A DNA stretch of 64,000 nt from Streptomyces vinaceus (GTDB lineage Bacteria; Actinomycetota; Actinomycetes; Streptomycetales; Streptomycetaceae). This document shows, piece after piece, positions 25,040-33,215 of this stretch. A model generated the notes under the pieces. It was not told the origin of the DNA. It did no database searches and saw only the letters and a list, made by a program, of their open reading frames with translations. The stretch spans positions 5,641,001 through 5,705,000 of the forward strand of contig NZ_CP023692.1 in the NCBI RefSeq assembly GCF_008704935.1, written 5' to 3'. The translations under genes and the position numbers were made by a program. Position 1 is the stretch's first letter; each line of letters starts with the position of its first letter.

Positions 25040-28000
25040 TCACGGCCGTCGGAGCCTGAGCCGCTCCGGCGGGATGCCCTCGGCACCGGTGACCTCCGCG
25101 GTGCCGAACACCGTGACCGTGAGCCCGTCCAGGCCGGACAGCGGACTGAGGTCGTGGGTCTCCCCGCAGTGGTTCAGCATGAGGTTCCTCAGGCCGGGCA
25201 GGGCCCGCAGTGGAGCGAGGTCGCCGACGGAGCACTGGTTCAGCGACAGGGCGGTGAGCCGATCGTGTCGGGGCAGCCGGGCGAGGTCCGGTGCCGCGGC
25301 GGTGACGGTCAGGCTCGTGAGCGCGGGCTTGGCGACCCGGGCGAGCTCGTCGGCCTGGCCGTCGCCGGTGACCGCCAGTGACCGCAGCCCGGTCCAGCGG
25401 TCCAGACCCTCCAGTGACAGGCCCTCCGCTCCCCGGAGCAGGTGGAGGGTCTGCAGCCCTTCCGGGAGCGGGAGATCGCCGACCCGGTCCGCGGACGTCC
25501 GGCAGCCCAGGGCCAGGGTGTCCAGGCCGAGTTCGCGCAGCGGCTCCAAGGGGACGCGGTCCGGCAGGCCGACCAGGCTGAGCTCGCGCAGCGGCAGCCC
25601 GGCGAGCGGCGCGAGGTCGGTCACGTTCGGGCACAGGGACAGCCCCAGGAAGGCCAGGCGGTCGAGCGGCGCCAGCAGGGACAGGTCACCGAGGCCTTCG
25701 TTGCGGTAGACGAAGAGCCATTCGAGGTCCGGGCGCCGTCCGACCAGCTCGGGCAGGCCGGGGGCCCAGTGCAGGTTGATCCTCTTCACCTGGGTGAGCC
25801 GTCCGACCTGGGCCAACTGCTCCCCGGTGCTCACCAGCAGGCTCGCACCGGACATCGGGGCCGCCGAGAGAACCGCGTCGGCGTACTCGCCCGCATCGAA
25901 CCGGCCCCAGCTGTCCGCCAGGGCGTAGGCCACGTTCAGGCGGTTGTCCCGCCGGAACCGGGCGATGATCTCCAGGGCGCGCACCCCGCCGACCAGCCCC
26001 GCCGTGCGGACGATCGCCTCCGCTTCGTCCTCGCCGAGATCGTCGTCCAGGGGCAGCAGTTCCAGCACGAGCTCGCCGGCCTTGGCCAGCTCCTCCGCCT
26101 GACCGCGGGTCCGGGGCGGCAGCAGGCGCGCCGTGCGCTCCTGTACGTCGGCGCGCACGGCCGGGTCCAGTTCCGGGGCGTGTTCCAGGCAGGCCGCCGC
26201 CAGCAGGATCAGGCGGTTGCGGGCGCCTTTGACCTTGTCCGCCCGGCGGAGCAGCCCCCGCAGGATGCGGACCCGCTCGTCCGGGCGGGCGTGGCCCACG
26301 GCCATGCGGACCACGTCGTCCCAGGTGTCGTCCTGGGCGTTCTTCACCAGCACGCCGAAGTCCCTGGCCTCCACCGCCGCCTTCGCGCCCAGGTAGTCCT
26401 GGAAGGTGCGGTGGACGAAGTCCACGGAGCCCCGGACCGGTTCGCGCAGCAGTCCGCTGCGGATCAGCAGGTGGGAGAAGACCTGCTCCGCATCGGCCCG
26501 TACCTGGGGCATCGCGTCCAGCCACTCGCCCACCATCTCCACGGCCTCCTCCCGGACCGCCTCGACCTGGCCGTTCCTGATCAGCCAGTACGCGAACCGC
26601 TGGAGCAGCGCGATCTGCTCCTCCCGGGTGAGGTACACACCCTCGACGCCGAGGATCTCCCGCTCGGTGTCGCGCCGGACCAGCAGCATGTCCAGCGCCG
26701 CGTCGTACAGCTCCTTCCGCGCCCGCGGCAGCTGCATGCGGCGGTCCTGGTTCAGGGCGCACAGCAGCGCGCACATCAGCGGGTTCGTCGCCAGCCGGCC
26801 GAGGTCGCGGCGGCCGGCGACCGCCTCCAGCAGCGAAGCCTCGTACGCGTCCACCTCCTGGCCCTCCGCCCGGGCCGCCGCGTGCCAGTGCCTGACGAAG
26901 GCCCGTACGTCCTCCCGCTCCATCGGCAGCAGCGAGTGCGGGGCGAACCCCTGACCGGCGAGCCAGCTCTCGGGGACCGCCGACGGCCGGGTCGTCACCA
27001 CGTACCGCGCCTTCGGGAACGCGGTGATCAGCGAGCGCAGCCACGCCTCCGTGCGGGTGCGCAGCCGCTGCGGGACCTCGTCCACGCCGTCCACCAGGAC
27101 CAACGCCCGCCCCGAGGCCATCAGTTCCTCGACCCACCCCGGCGGAGCCGTCAGCGGTACGCCCGAGGCCCGCAGGAACTCCTCCGGCAGCGGGAGGGCG
27201 TCGGCCGACGTGAAGGAGCGCAGGCGCAGCACGAACGGTACGCACGTGCTCCACGGCCCCTCGGCCTGCCGGGCGGCGTTCAGCGCCAGCCACTGCACCA
27301 GCGTGCTCTTGCCCGACCCCGCCGGGCCCCGCAGCAGGACCCGCTCCGCCGTGCCGAGCGCCTGCTCCGCCCTGACGGAGGTCTGGTGCGTCCCGGGCCC
27401 GCCCGGCATCAGCTCCTGCTCGCCGGTCACCGCGAGGCTGATGTACGCGAGGTCCAGGGGCCATTCCTGGCGCGCCCGGCCGGTGGTCACGCCGAACAGC
27501 TGAAGTCGCCCGTGGGCCTCGGCGACGTACCGCGCGTAGCGTTCCTCGAAGGCGTGGGCCGCCCCGTCCGAGCGGTCCGCAAGCCGGTCCAGCGCCCGCC
27601 CCAACTCGCCGGTCCGGCGCACCAGTTCCACGTCCGTCCGGGCGCCGAAGGCCGGGAGGGTCGTCACGTACTCCACCGCGTGTGCGCAGCACAGGCGGAT
27701 CAGGCGCCCGTACAGCGCCCCGGCCGGCGGGCTCAGCCCGGGCGGGGGCGGCGGGAGGGTGGCCGCCAGGGCCGCGGGGTCCAGGTCCACTGCGAACAGC
27801 GACTCCGGAGTCAGCGGCCCGAGCGTGGCGAAGGCGTCCGCGACCGCGTCCAGCGCCGCCAGGCGCTCGTGCTCCGGCAGTGATCCGCACGCCGGGCCCA
27901 TGCGGGACGCCAGGGCCTGCGTCAGGCGGCGGATCTCCGGGTCGCCGAGCTCCGCCGGGCGGCGCCAGCGCGGGGCCGGGGCGGCCGGGTCCGCCGCCAG

Positions 28001-28093
28001 GCCCGCCCCCGGGGACCGGCTCAGCAGGGACTTCACCAGGGCGCCCGCCGCCGTGCCCGCCACCCGTAGGACCACCGTCTCGAAGCCCGTCAT
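25040..28093 (-). CDS. NACHT-domain ATPase with C-terminal leucine-rich repeats (bacterial NLR-like)
   Basis: 1017 residues from ATG 28093 (GGGAGGG upstream). N-terminal ~240 residues are Ala/Leu/Arg-rich helices. The NACHT ATPase has Walker A GPAGSGKST (256-264), Walker B LVLVDGVDE (331-339), a sensor-like VVTTRPSA (366-373) and GRLATNPLMCALL in the post-NTPase region. After a helical middle (FVHRTFQDYLGAKAAVE), residues about 760-1010 form irregular leucine-rich repeats (LAFLGLSLCPNVTDLAPL, LTALSLNQCSVGDLAPL). This is the NLR order helical-NACHT-LRR. Bacterial NACHT proteins (bNACHT) are antiphage sensors; here no nuclease or TIR effector motif is visible in the N-terminus. Immune function is inferred from family only. 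It is transcribed opposite to both neighbours. Confidence 0.9.
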   Translation of the reverse strand: MTGFETVVLRVAGTAAGALVKSLLSRSPGAGLAADPAAPAPRWRRPAELGDPEIRRLTQALASRMGPACGSLPEHERLAALDAVADAFATLGPLTPESLFAVDLDPAALAATLPPPPPGLSPPAGALYGRLIRLCCAHAVEYVTTLPAFGARTDVELVRRTGELGRALDRLADRSDGAAHAFEERYARYVAEAHGRLQLFGVTTGRARQEWPLDLAYISLAVTGEQELMPGGPGTHQTSVRAEQALGTAERVLLRGPAGSGKSTLVQWLALNAARQAEGPWSTCVPFVLRLRSFTSADALPLPEEFLRASGVPLTAPPGWVEELMASGRALVLVDGVDEVPQRLRTRTEAWLRSLITAFPKARYVVTTRPSAVPESWLAGQGFAPHSLLPMEREDVRAFVRHWHAAARAEGQEVDAYEASLLEAVAGRRDLGRLATNPLMCALLCALNQDRRMQLPRARKELYDAALDMLLVRRDTEREILGVEGVYLTREEQIALLQRFAYWLIRNGQVEAVREEAVEMVGEWLDAMPQVRADAEQVFSHLLIRSGLLREPVRGSVDFVHRTFQDYLGAKAAVEARDFGVLVKNAQDDTWDDVVRMAVGHARPDERVRILRGLLRRADKVKGARNRLILLAAACLEHAPELDPAVRADVQERTARLLPPRTRGQAEELAKAGELVLELLPLDDDLGEDEAEAIVRTAGLVGGVRALEIIARFRRDNRLNVAYALADSWGRFDAGEYADAVLSAAPMSGASLLVSTGEQLAQVGRLTQVKRINLHWAPGLPELVGRRPDLEWLFVYRNEGLGDLSLLAPLDRLAFLGLSLCPNVTDLAPLAGLPLRELSLVGLPDRVPLEPLRELGLDTLALGCRTSADRVGDLPLPEGLQTLHLLRGAEGLSLEGLDRWTGLRSLAVTGDGQADELARVAKPALTSLTVTAAAPDLARLPRHDRLTALSLNQCSVGDLAPLRALPGLRNLMLNHCGETHDLSPLSGLDGLTVTVFGTAEVTGAEGIPPERLRLRRP

Positions 28094-28151
28094 CCCCCGC
28101 CCTCCCCTTGGCCCGGAGATTATCGCGTGAACCGCCGGTAACCCCGATGGA

Positions 28152-28163
28152 TACCGATCGGTA
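28152..28163. promoter_or_regulatory. Perfect 12-base palindrome in the NACHT/desaturase divergent gap
   Basis: TACCGATCGGTA lies 58 bases from the NACHT start and 43 bases from the start of the divergent hydroxylase gene. No adjacent regulator gene is present, so the binding protein is unknown. Confidence 0.45.
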
Positions 28164-28206
28164 ACAACCCCTGGCGGAGCCCCCGAACCCGCTCTATGGT
28201 GCGGGC

Positions 28207-29187
28207 ATGCCGAACCTGCCCGATGTCGTGCTGTGGTCCATACCTGCCTTCGTACTGCTCACCGTCATCGAGGTGGTGAGCTACCGCCTCCATCCCGACG
28301 AGGACGCCGCCGGGTACGACACCAAGGACGCCGCGACCAGCGTCGCCATGGGGATCGGCAGCATCGGCTTCGACCTGCTGTGGAAGATCCCGGTCGTCGC
28401 CGTGTTCACCGCGGTCTACGAACTGACCCCGCTGCGCGTGCCGTTCCTGTGGTGGACCGTCCTGCTGATGCTGCTGGTGCAGGACTTCCTCTACTACTGG
28501 CAGCACCGGCTCCACCACGTCATCCGCATCCTGTGGGCCTGCCACGTCGTCCACCACAGCAGCCGGAACTTCAACCTCACCACCGCCCTGCGCCAGCCCT
28601 GGACCAGCGCCACCACCTGGTGGTTCTACCTGCCCATGGTCGCCGTCGGCGTGCACCCGGCCGCGATCCCGTTCTGCTACGGCATCAACCTCCTCTACCA
28701 GTTCTGGGTCCACACCGAGCGCATCGGGAAGCTCCCGCGGCCCTACGAGTACGTCTTCAACACCCCCTCCCACCACCGCGTCCACCACGCCTCACAGGGC
28801 GGCTACCTGGACCGCAACTTCGGCGGGATCCTGATCGTCTGGGACCGGATGTTCGGCTCCTGGGTGGGGGAGACCGACAAGCCGGTCTACGGGCTCACCA
28901 AGAACATCGGCACCTACAACCCGCTGCGCGTCGCCACCCACGAGTACGCGGCCATCGCGCGTGACATCCGCGCCGCCCGCAGCTGGCGTGAGCGCGCCGG
29001 GCGCGTCTTCCGCGGGCCCGGCTGGCAGCCGGCCGCCCCGGCCGCCCCGGCCGCCCCCGCCGGGAGCGCCGCCCCGGCCGCTCCCGCCGAGCCCGCCGCT
29101 CCCGCCGAGCCCGCCGCCCCCGCCGGGAGCGCCGCTCCGGCCGCTCCCGCCGAGCCCGCCGGCAAGACCTCGGAGCGCGCCGCGTGA
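28207..29187 (+). CDS. Sterol desaturase / fatty acid hydroxylase superfamily membrane protein
   Basis: 326 residues. Four hydrophobic segments and the diiron histidine clusters HRLHH, HVVHHSS and HRVHH are in the family order. Family members hydroxylate or desaturate lipids (sterols, carotenoids, fatty acids, alkylglycerols). The C-terminal ~55 residues are a Pro/Ala repeat tail (APAEPAAPAEPA and variants) encoded by a GC-rich tandem repeat, unusual for the family and probably disordered. The stop overlaps the lysoplasmalogenase start (GTGA), tying the two in one lipid-related operon. Confidence 0.9.
   Translation: MPNLPDVVLWSIPAFVLLTVIEVVSYRLHPDEDAAGYDTKDAATSVAMGIGSIGFDLLWKIPVVAVFTAVYELTPLRVPFLWWTVLLMLLVQDFLYYWQHRLHHVIRILWACHVVHHSSRNFNLTTALRQPWTSATTWWFYLPMVAVGVHPAAIPFCYGINLLYQFWVHTERIGKLPRPYEYVFNTPSHHRVHHASQGGYLDRNFGGILIVWDRMFGSWVGETDKPVYGLTKNIGTYNPLRVATHEYAAIARDIRAARSWRERAGRVFRGPGWQPAAPAAPAAPAGSAAPAAPAEPAAPAEPAAPAGSAAPAAPAEPAGKTSERAA
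29032..29163 (+). repeat. GC-rich coding tandem repeat (Pro/Ala tail)
   Basis: Successive 15- and 45-base units in the hydroxylase gene. Two 45-base units starting GCCCCCGCCGGGAGCGCCGC differ by about one base. The tract encodes APA-type repeats and is prone to length variation. Confidence 0.75.
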
Positions 29188-29885
29188 GCGACACCGAGTC
29201 CCGGGCCCTTCGTACGCCCTCCTGGGCGCGGGCCGTACCGGAAGGGGACGGGGCCGCCGGGCGCGCCCTGCTCGCGGCCTTCGCCCTCGCCACCGCCCTC
29301 GACCTCGGCTCGCTGCTGGCCGGCTGGCACCTCGGGCACGTCCTCGCGAAGCCGCTGCTGATGCCGCTGCTCGTCGCGTACGTGATCACCCGGAAGGCGC
29401 CCCGCCTGCTGGTCGCCGCCCTGCTCTTCGGGTGGGGCGGGGACCTCGCCCTGCTCTTCGACGCCGACCCCGCCTTCCTGATCGGCATGGGCTCGTTCGC
29501 CGCGGGGCACGTCTGCTACCTCGTGCTCTTCGGCCGGGGCAGGACGCACCCCGCGCTCGGGGCCGCGTACGCCCTCGCCCTCACCGGCACCGTCGCGCTG
29601 CTCTGGGCGGACCTGCCGGCAGACCTGCGCATCCCGGTCGCCGGGTACAGCCTGCTGCTCACCGCCATGGCCTACCGCTCCAGTGCGCTCGGCCTGCGGG
29701 CCGGCCTCGGCGGAGCGCTGTTCCTGCTCTCCGACACCCTGATCGCCACCGGGGTCGCGGACTGGCCCCAGCTGCCCCGCCCCGATTTCTGGATCATGGC
29801 CACCTACGCCGCCGCGCAGTACCTGCTGGCCACCGGGACACTCACTCCGACGCAGGCGTACGGTAGGAACGTCATACAAGACTGA
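29184..29885 (+). CDS. Lysoplasmalogenase, YhhN/TMEM86 family
   Basis: 233 residues from GTG 29184, overlapping the hydroxylase stop by four bases. About eight hydrophobic helices, with the family motifs KPLLMPLLVAYV, FGWGGDLALLF and LFLLSDTLIAT containing conserved acidic residues of the membrane active site. The family cleaves the vinyl-ether bond of lysoplasmalogens. Together with a diiron lipid oxygenase upstream, this suggests ether-lipid turnover, though many bacterial members have unknown substrates. Confidence 0.88.
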   Translation: MSDTESRALRTPSWARAVPEGDGAAGRALLAAFALATALDLGSLLAGWHLGHVLAKPLLMPLLVAYVITRKAPRLLVAALLFGWGGDLALLFDADPAFLIGMGSFAAGHVCYLVLFGRGRTHPALGAAYALALTGTVALLWADLPADLRIPVAGYSLLLTAMAYRSSALGLRAGLGGALFLLSDTLIATGVADWPQLPRPDFWIMATYAAAQYLLATGTLTPTQAYGRNVIQD

Positions 29886-29913
29886 ACCATCTGATCCGGA
29901 GGGCTGCACACCC

Positions 29914-30957
29914 ATGCGCGCCACCGTCATCCACGCCCCGCACGACATCCGCGTGGAGGAGGTGCCCGACGCTGCGATCCAGCGCCCCGAGGACGCCGTC
30001 GTCCGCGTCCTGCGTGCCTGCATCTGCGGCAGCGACCTGTGGGCCTACCGCGGCGAGGCCGCGCGCCAGCCCGGCCAGCGCATCGGCCACGAGTTCCTCG
30101 GCGTCGTCGAGGAGACCGGCCCGGCCGTGTCCGGCCTGAAGGCCGGCGACCTCGTCGTCGCCCCCTTCATGTGGTCCGACGGCACCTGCGACTACTGCTC
30201 CGAGGGCCTGTACACCTCCTGCGTGCACGGCGGTTTCTGGGGCTCGGTCGGCTTCGACGGCGGCCAGGGCGAGGCCGTCCGGGTCCCGCACGCCGACGGC
30301 ACCCTCGTGAAGCTGCCCGCCGAGGCCGTCTCCGACGACCACCTGCTGACCGGCCTGCTCGCCCTCTCCGACGTCATGGGCACCGGCCACCACGCCGCCC
30401 TGGGCGCCGGCGTCCGCAAGGGTTCCACCGTGGCCGTCGTCGGCGACGGTGCGGTGGGCCTGTGCGGTGTCCTCGCCGCCAAGCGCCTGGGCGCCGAACG
30501 GATCATCGCCCTGGGCCGCCACACCGCCCGTACGGACATCGCCAAGCTCTTCGGGGCCACCGACGTCGTCGCCGAGCGCGGGGAGGCCGCGGAGGCCGCG
30601 GTCCGCGAGCTCACCGGAGGCCAGGGCGCCCACGCGGTCATCGAGGCCGTCGGCACCGAGCAGTCCATGCGCACCGCCGTGAACATCACCCGTGACGGCG
30701 GGGCCGTCGGCTACGTCGGCGTCCCGCACGGCAGCGGCACCGGCCTGGACCTCGGCGTGATGTTCGACCGCAACATCGCCCTGCGCGGCGGCGTCGCGCC
30801 GGTGCGCGCGTACATCCCGGAGCTGCTGGAGGACGTGCTCAGCGGGGCGATCGACCCGGCGCCCGTCTTCGACCGCGCCGTGTCCCTGGACGAGGTCCCG
30901 GACGGCTACCGCGCCATGGACGACCGCAGCGCGCTGAAGGTGCTCATCAAGCCCTGA
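29914..30957 (+). CDS. Zinc-dependent medium-chain alcohol dehydrogenase
   Basis: 347 residues from ATG 29914 (GGAGG upstream). MDR features: catalytic zinc region CICGSDLWAY and GHEFLGVVEETG, an ADH structural-zinc lobe that is partly reduced (DGTCDYCSEGLYTSC with four Cys), and a Rossmann domain VAVVGDGAVGLCGVLAAK. The product oxidises an alcohol or reduces an aldehyde with NAD(P). It follows the lysoplasmalogenase by 28 bases and may process aldehydes released there, which is an inference from position. A strong terminator follows. Confidence 0.93.
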   Translation: MRATVIHAPHDIRVEEVPDAAIQRPEDAVVRVLRACICGSDLWAYRGEAARQPGQRIGHEFLGVVEETGPAVSGLKAGDLVVAPFMWSDGTCDYCSEGLYTSCVHGGFWGSVGFDGGQGEAVRVPHADGTLVKLPAEAVSDDHLLTGLLALSDVMGTGHHAALGAGVRKGSTVAVVGDGAVGLCGVLAAKRLGAERIIALGRHTARTDIAKLFGATDVVAERGEAAEAAVRELTGGQGAHAVIEAVGTEQSMRTAVNITRDGGAVGYVGVPHGSGTGLDLGVMFDRNIALRGGVAPVRAYIPELLEDVLSGAIDPAPVFDRAVSLDEVPDGYRAMDDRSALKVLIKP

Positions 30958-30970
30958 AGGTCCTGAACGG

Positions 30971-31014
30971 CGGGAGGGGCCGGACCGGGGACATCCCCGG
31001 TCCGGCCCCTCCCG
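30971..31014. terminator. Bidirectional hairpin terminator
   Basis: A 20-base perfect stem (30971-30990 with 30995-31014) around an ACAT loop, followed by TTT, lies between the dehydrogenase and the converging S8 peptidase gene. Confidence 0.9.
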
Positions 31015-31033
31015 TTTCAGGCGTTCGCCCCGC

Positions 31034-32575
31034 TCACTTCACGGCCTTCAGCGCGTCCACCACGCCGTAGCCGTAGTACCCGGTCTGGCCCCACTTGCTC
31101 TGGCAGGTGGCGGCGTCGACCAGCGCGCCGGCGGCGTCGTAGATCTTCTCCGGGCAGGCCACCTTCGTGGCCTGGGCCTTCAGCATGGCCTGGAGCTGCG
31201 AGGGCGTGGCCTTCGGGTGCGCGCTCTTGAGCAGCGCCGCCACGCCCGCCACGTGCGGTCCGGCCATCGAGGTGCCCTGCTTGTAGCCGTAGCCGCCGCC
31301 CGGCAGCGTCGACAGCACGCGGCCGTTGGCGTCCGGGGTGGCCGGGACCTGCCACTTGTCGCCGCCCGGGGCGGCGACGTCGACCACGCCCAGACCGAAG
31401 CTGGAGTAGTACGACCGCAGGCCTTGGTCGCCGGTCGCGCTCACCGTCACCACACCCGGGAGCTGGGTGGGGATGTCCAGGCAGACGTGCGGGTCGATGG
31501 TGCGCGGGACCGGGGTGGCGTCGTCCGGGCTCGTGTCGTCGACGATGGCGTTCGACGCCAGGTCGTGGTTGGAGTTGCCCGCCGAGGCCACGCTGAGCAC
31601 GCCCTTGCGCTCGGCGTACTTGGTCGCCCGGCCGAGGGCCTCCACCAGCGCCTTCTGATCGTCGTCCGCCTTGCAGTTGTAGAGCCAGGGGTCGACGTAG
31701 TAGCTGTTGTTGGTCACCTCGATCCCCTTCTCGGCGGCGAACATGAAGCCGCAGACGACCGCCTCGGTGAAGAACAGGCTGGTGCCCGGCTCGCTCACCT
31801 TGATCGCCGCGACCTGCACGCCCGGCGCGACACCCGCGACGCCGATGCCGTTGCGCGCGGCCGCTATGGTCCCGGCCACGTGCGTGCCGTGGTCGCTGCC
31901 GTCGGGGTACGGGCGCCAGGCGCCGTCCGTGGTGTCCGCGACGCCGCCGACACAGTTGGCCGACTGGCCCTTGGAGAAGTTCGGGGCGAGGTCCGGGTGG
32001 GTGTCGTCGACACCCGTGTCGATGACACCCACGGTGACGTTCCGGCTGCCATCGTTGATCTTGTGCGCCTGATCGGCCTTGATCGCCCGCAGGTCCCACT
32101 GGTTGGGCTCCAGCGGCTCCTGACCGTCCGTGGCCTTCGCCGCGGCCTTGGCGGCGTCCGCGGCGCTGAGCTTCTGCGTCGTGCCCTCCTCGGTGGTCGC
32201 GACCGTCTGGAGGGGGGCCGTCCGGGTGGCGCCGACCGACACGAACAGGCTGCGCTGCGCGCGCAGCTGCTTGGCGAAGTCCGGGTTCTGGGAGTGTGCG
32301 ACGACGACCCCGATCTGCTCATAGGACGTCACCACCGTTCCGCCGGCCCGCTCGACGGCCTTCTTCGCGGCCTTCACCGAGGCGTACGTGGTCAGGTTCG
32401 CGACGTACGAGAGCTTGGGGCCGGTGGTGTCGGGCTTCGCCGCGACCGCCGTGTCCGCCGTGTTGCCCAGCGGAGCGGCGGACGCCGCGACCGAGGGCAG
32501 GAAGGCGAGCGAGGCGGTGAGCGCCAGGCCGACCGGAACGGCGATACGCCGGCGGCCGGGTCCCAGATGAGCCAT
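31034..32575 (-). CDS. Secreted S8 family serine peptidase (subtilase)
   Basis: 513 residues. Signal peptide with RRR and a hydrophobic core (VPVGLALTASLAFLPSVAAS-AAP). A prodomain of about 120 residues, then the catalytic domain with Asp in VIDTGVDDTHPD, His in DHGTHVAGT, oxyanion Asn region SAGNSN and Ser in GTSMAGPHVAG. Six or so cysteines in the mature part suggest disulfides. The triad is complete, so an active exoprotease is expected. Monocistronic, leftward. A hairpin with GCCGTCCG/CGGACGGC arms (32602-32630) lies in its 5' leader. Confidence 0.94.
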   Translation of the reverse strand: MAHLGPGRRRIAVPVGLALTASLAFLPSVAASAAPLGNTADTAVAAKPDTTGPKLSYVANLTTYASVKAAKKAVERAGGTVVTSYEQIGVVVAHSQNPDFAKQLRAQRSLFVSVGATRTAPLQTVATTEEGTTQKLSAADAAKAAAKATDGQEPLEPNQWDLRAIKADQAHKINDGSRNVTVGVIDTGVDDTHPDLAPNFSKGQSANCVGGVADTTDGAWRPYPDGSDHGTHVAGTIAAARNGIGVAGVAPGVQVAAIKVSEPGTSLFFTEAVVCGFMFAAEKGIEVTNNSYYVDPWLYNCKADDDQKALVEALGRATKYAERKGVLSVASAGNSNHDLASNAIVDDTSPDDATPVPRTIDPHVCLDIPTQLPGVVTVSATGDQGLRSYYSSFGLGVVDVAAPGGDKWQVPATPDANGRVLSTLPGGGYGYKQGTSMAGPHVAGVAALLKSAHPKATPSQLQAMLKAQATKVACPEKIYDAAGALVDAATCQSKWGQTGYYGYGVVDALKAVK

Positions 32576-32849
32576 GGGTTCTCCACATCATCCGTGAAAG
32601 AGCCGTCCGCGCGGGGTCGCGTCGGACGGCGGGTCCATGACAACCGAACCTAGTGCCGGCGATCTACTTTCCGCCATCAGTTCGACGAAATCGGATTCCG
32701 AAGAATCATCCGAAGAATCAACGGGTGTTGAACCGTCCCGACGCGCCGTACGTGCCGTTGACAAGGGGGGATCAGCGCCACCGTCCCCCCACACGGAGGT
32801 TGTTTTGTCCGTCGTCCCCACCGCACCCGCGTCACAAGGAGAGCCCCCC

Positions 32850-33215
32850 GTGACCACCGAAGCAGCGCCGCCGCACGGCAGTGCGGGAACGCCCACGGCG
32901 AGCCCCACGGCAGAACAGTTCGCAGCCGTCCAGCAGAGCGCCGAGTTCGCCGAACTGCGCAGCTCCTACCGCTCCTTCGCCTTCCCGCTCACCGTGGCCT
33001 TCATCGCCTGGTACCTGCTCTACGTCCTCCTGTCCAACTACGCCGGCGGCTTCATGGGGACCAAGCTCTTCGGCAACATCAACGTCGCCCTCGTGTTCGG
33101 CCTCGCCCAGTTCGCGACGACGTTCCTCATCGCCTGGCTGTACTCCCGGCACGCCGCCTCGAAGCTGGACCCGAAGGCCGCGGCGATCAAGGCGCGGATG
33201 GAGGCCGGCGAATGA
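32850..33215 (+). CDS. DUF485 family membrane protein
   Basis: 121 residues from GTG 32850, chosen because AAGGAG lies eight bases upstream and the length then fits the family; upstream in-frame codons to 32637 lack any ribosome site. Two helices (FPLTVAFIAWYLLYVLLSNY and VALVFGLAQFATTFLIAWLY) follow an N-terminal FAELRSSYRSF motif. DUF485 genes almost always precede the acetate symporter actP and the next gene is exactly that (ATGA overlap). It may assist the symporter. Confidence 0.9.
   Translation: MTTEAAPPHGSAGTPTASPTAEQFAAVQQSAEFAELRSSYRSFAFPLTVAFIAWYLLYVLLSNYAGGFMGTKLFGNINVALVFGLAQFATTFLIAWLYSRHAASKLDPKAAAIKARMEAGE

Noticed and set aside
29032..29163. Pro/Ala repeat as a CRISPR-like array
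   Set aside because: Units are contiguous, in frame and of changing length without spacers; it is a coding repeat.
32637..32849. N-terminal extension of the DUF485 protein
   Set aside because: No ribosome site at 32637, low-complexity Ser/Glu content, and AAGGAG fits the GTG at 32850.
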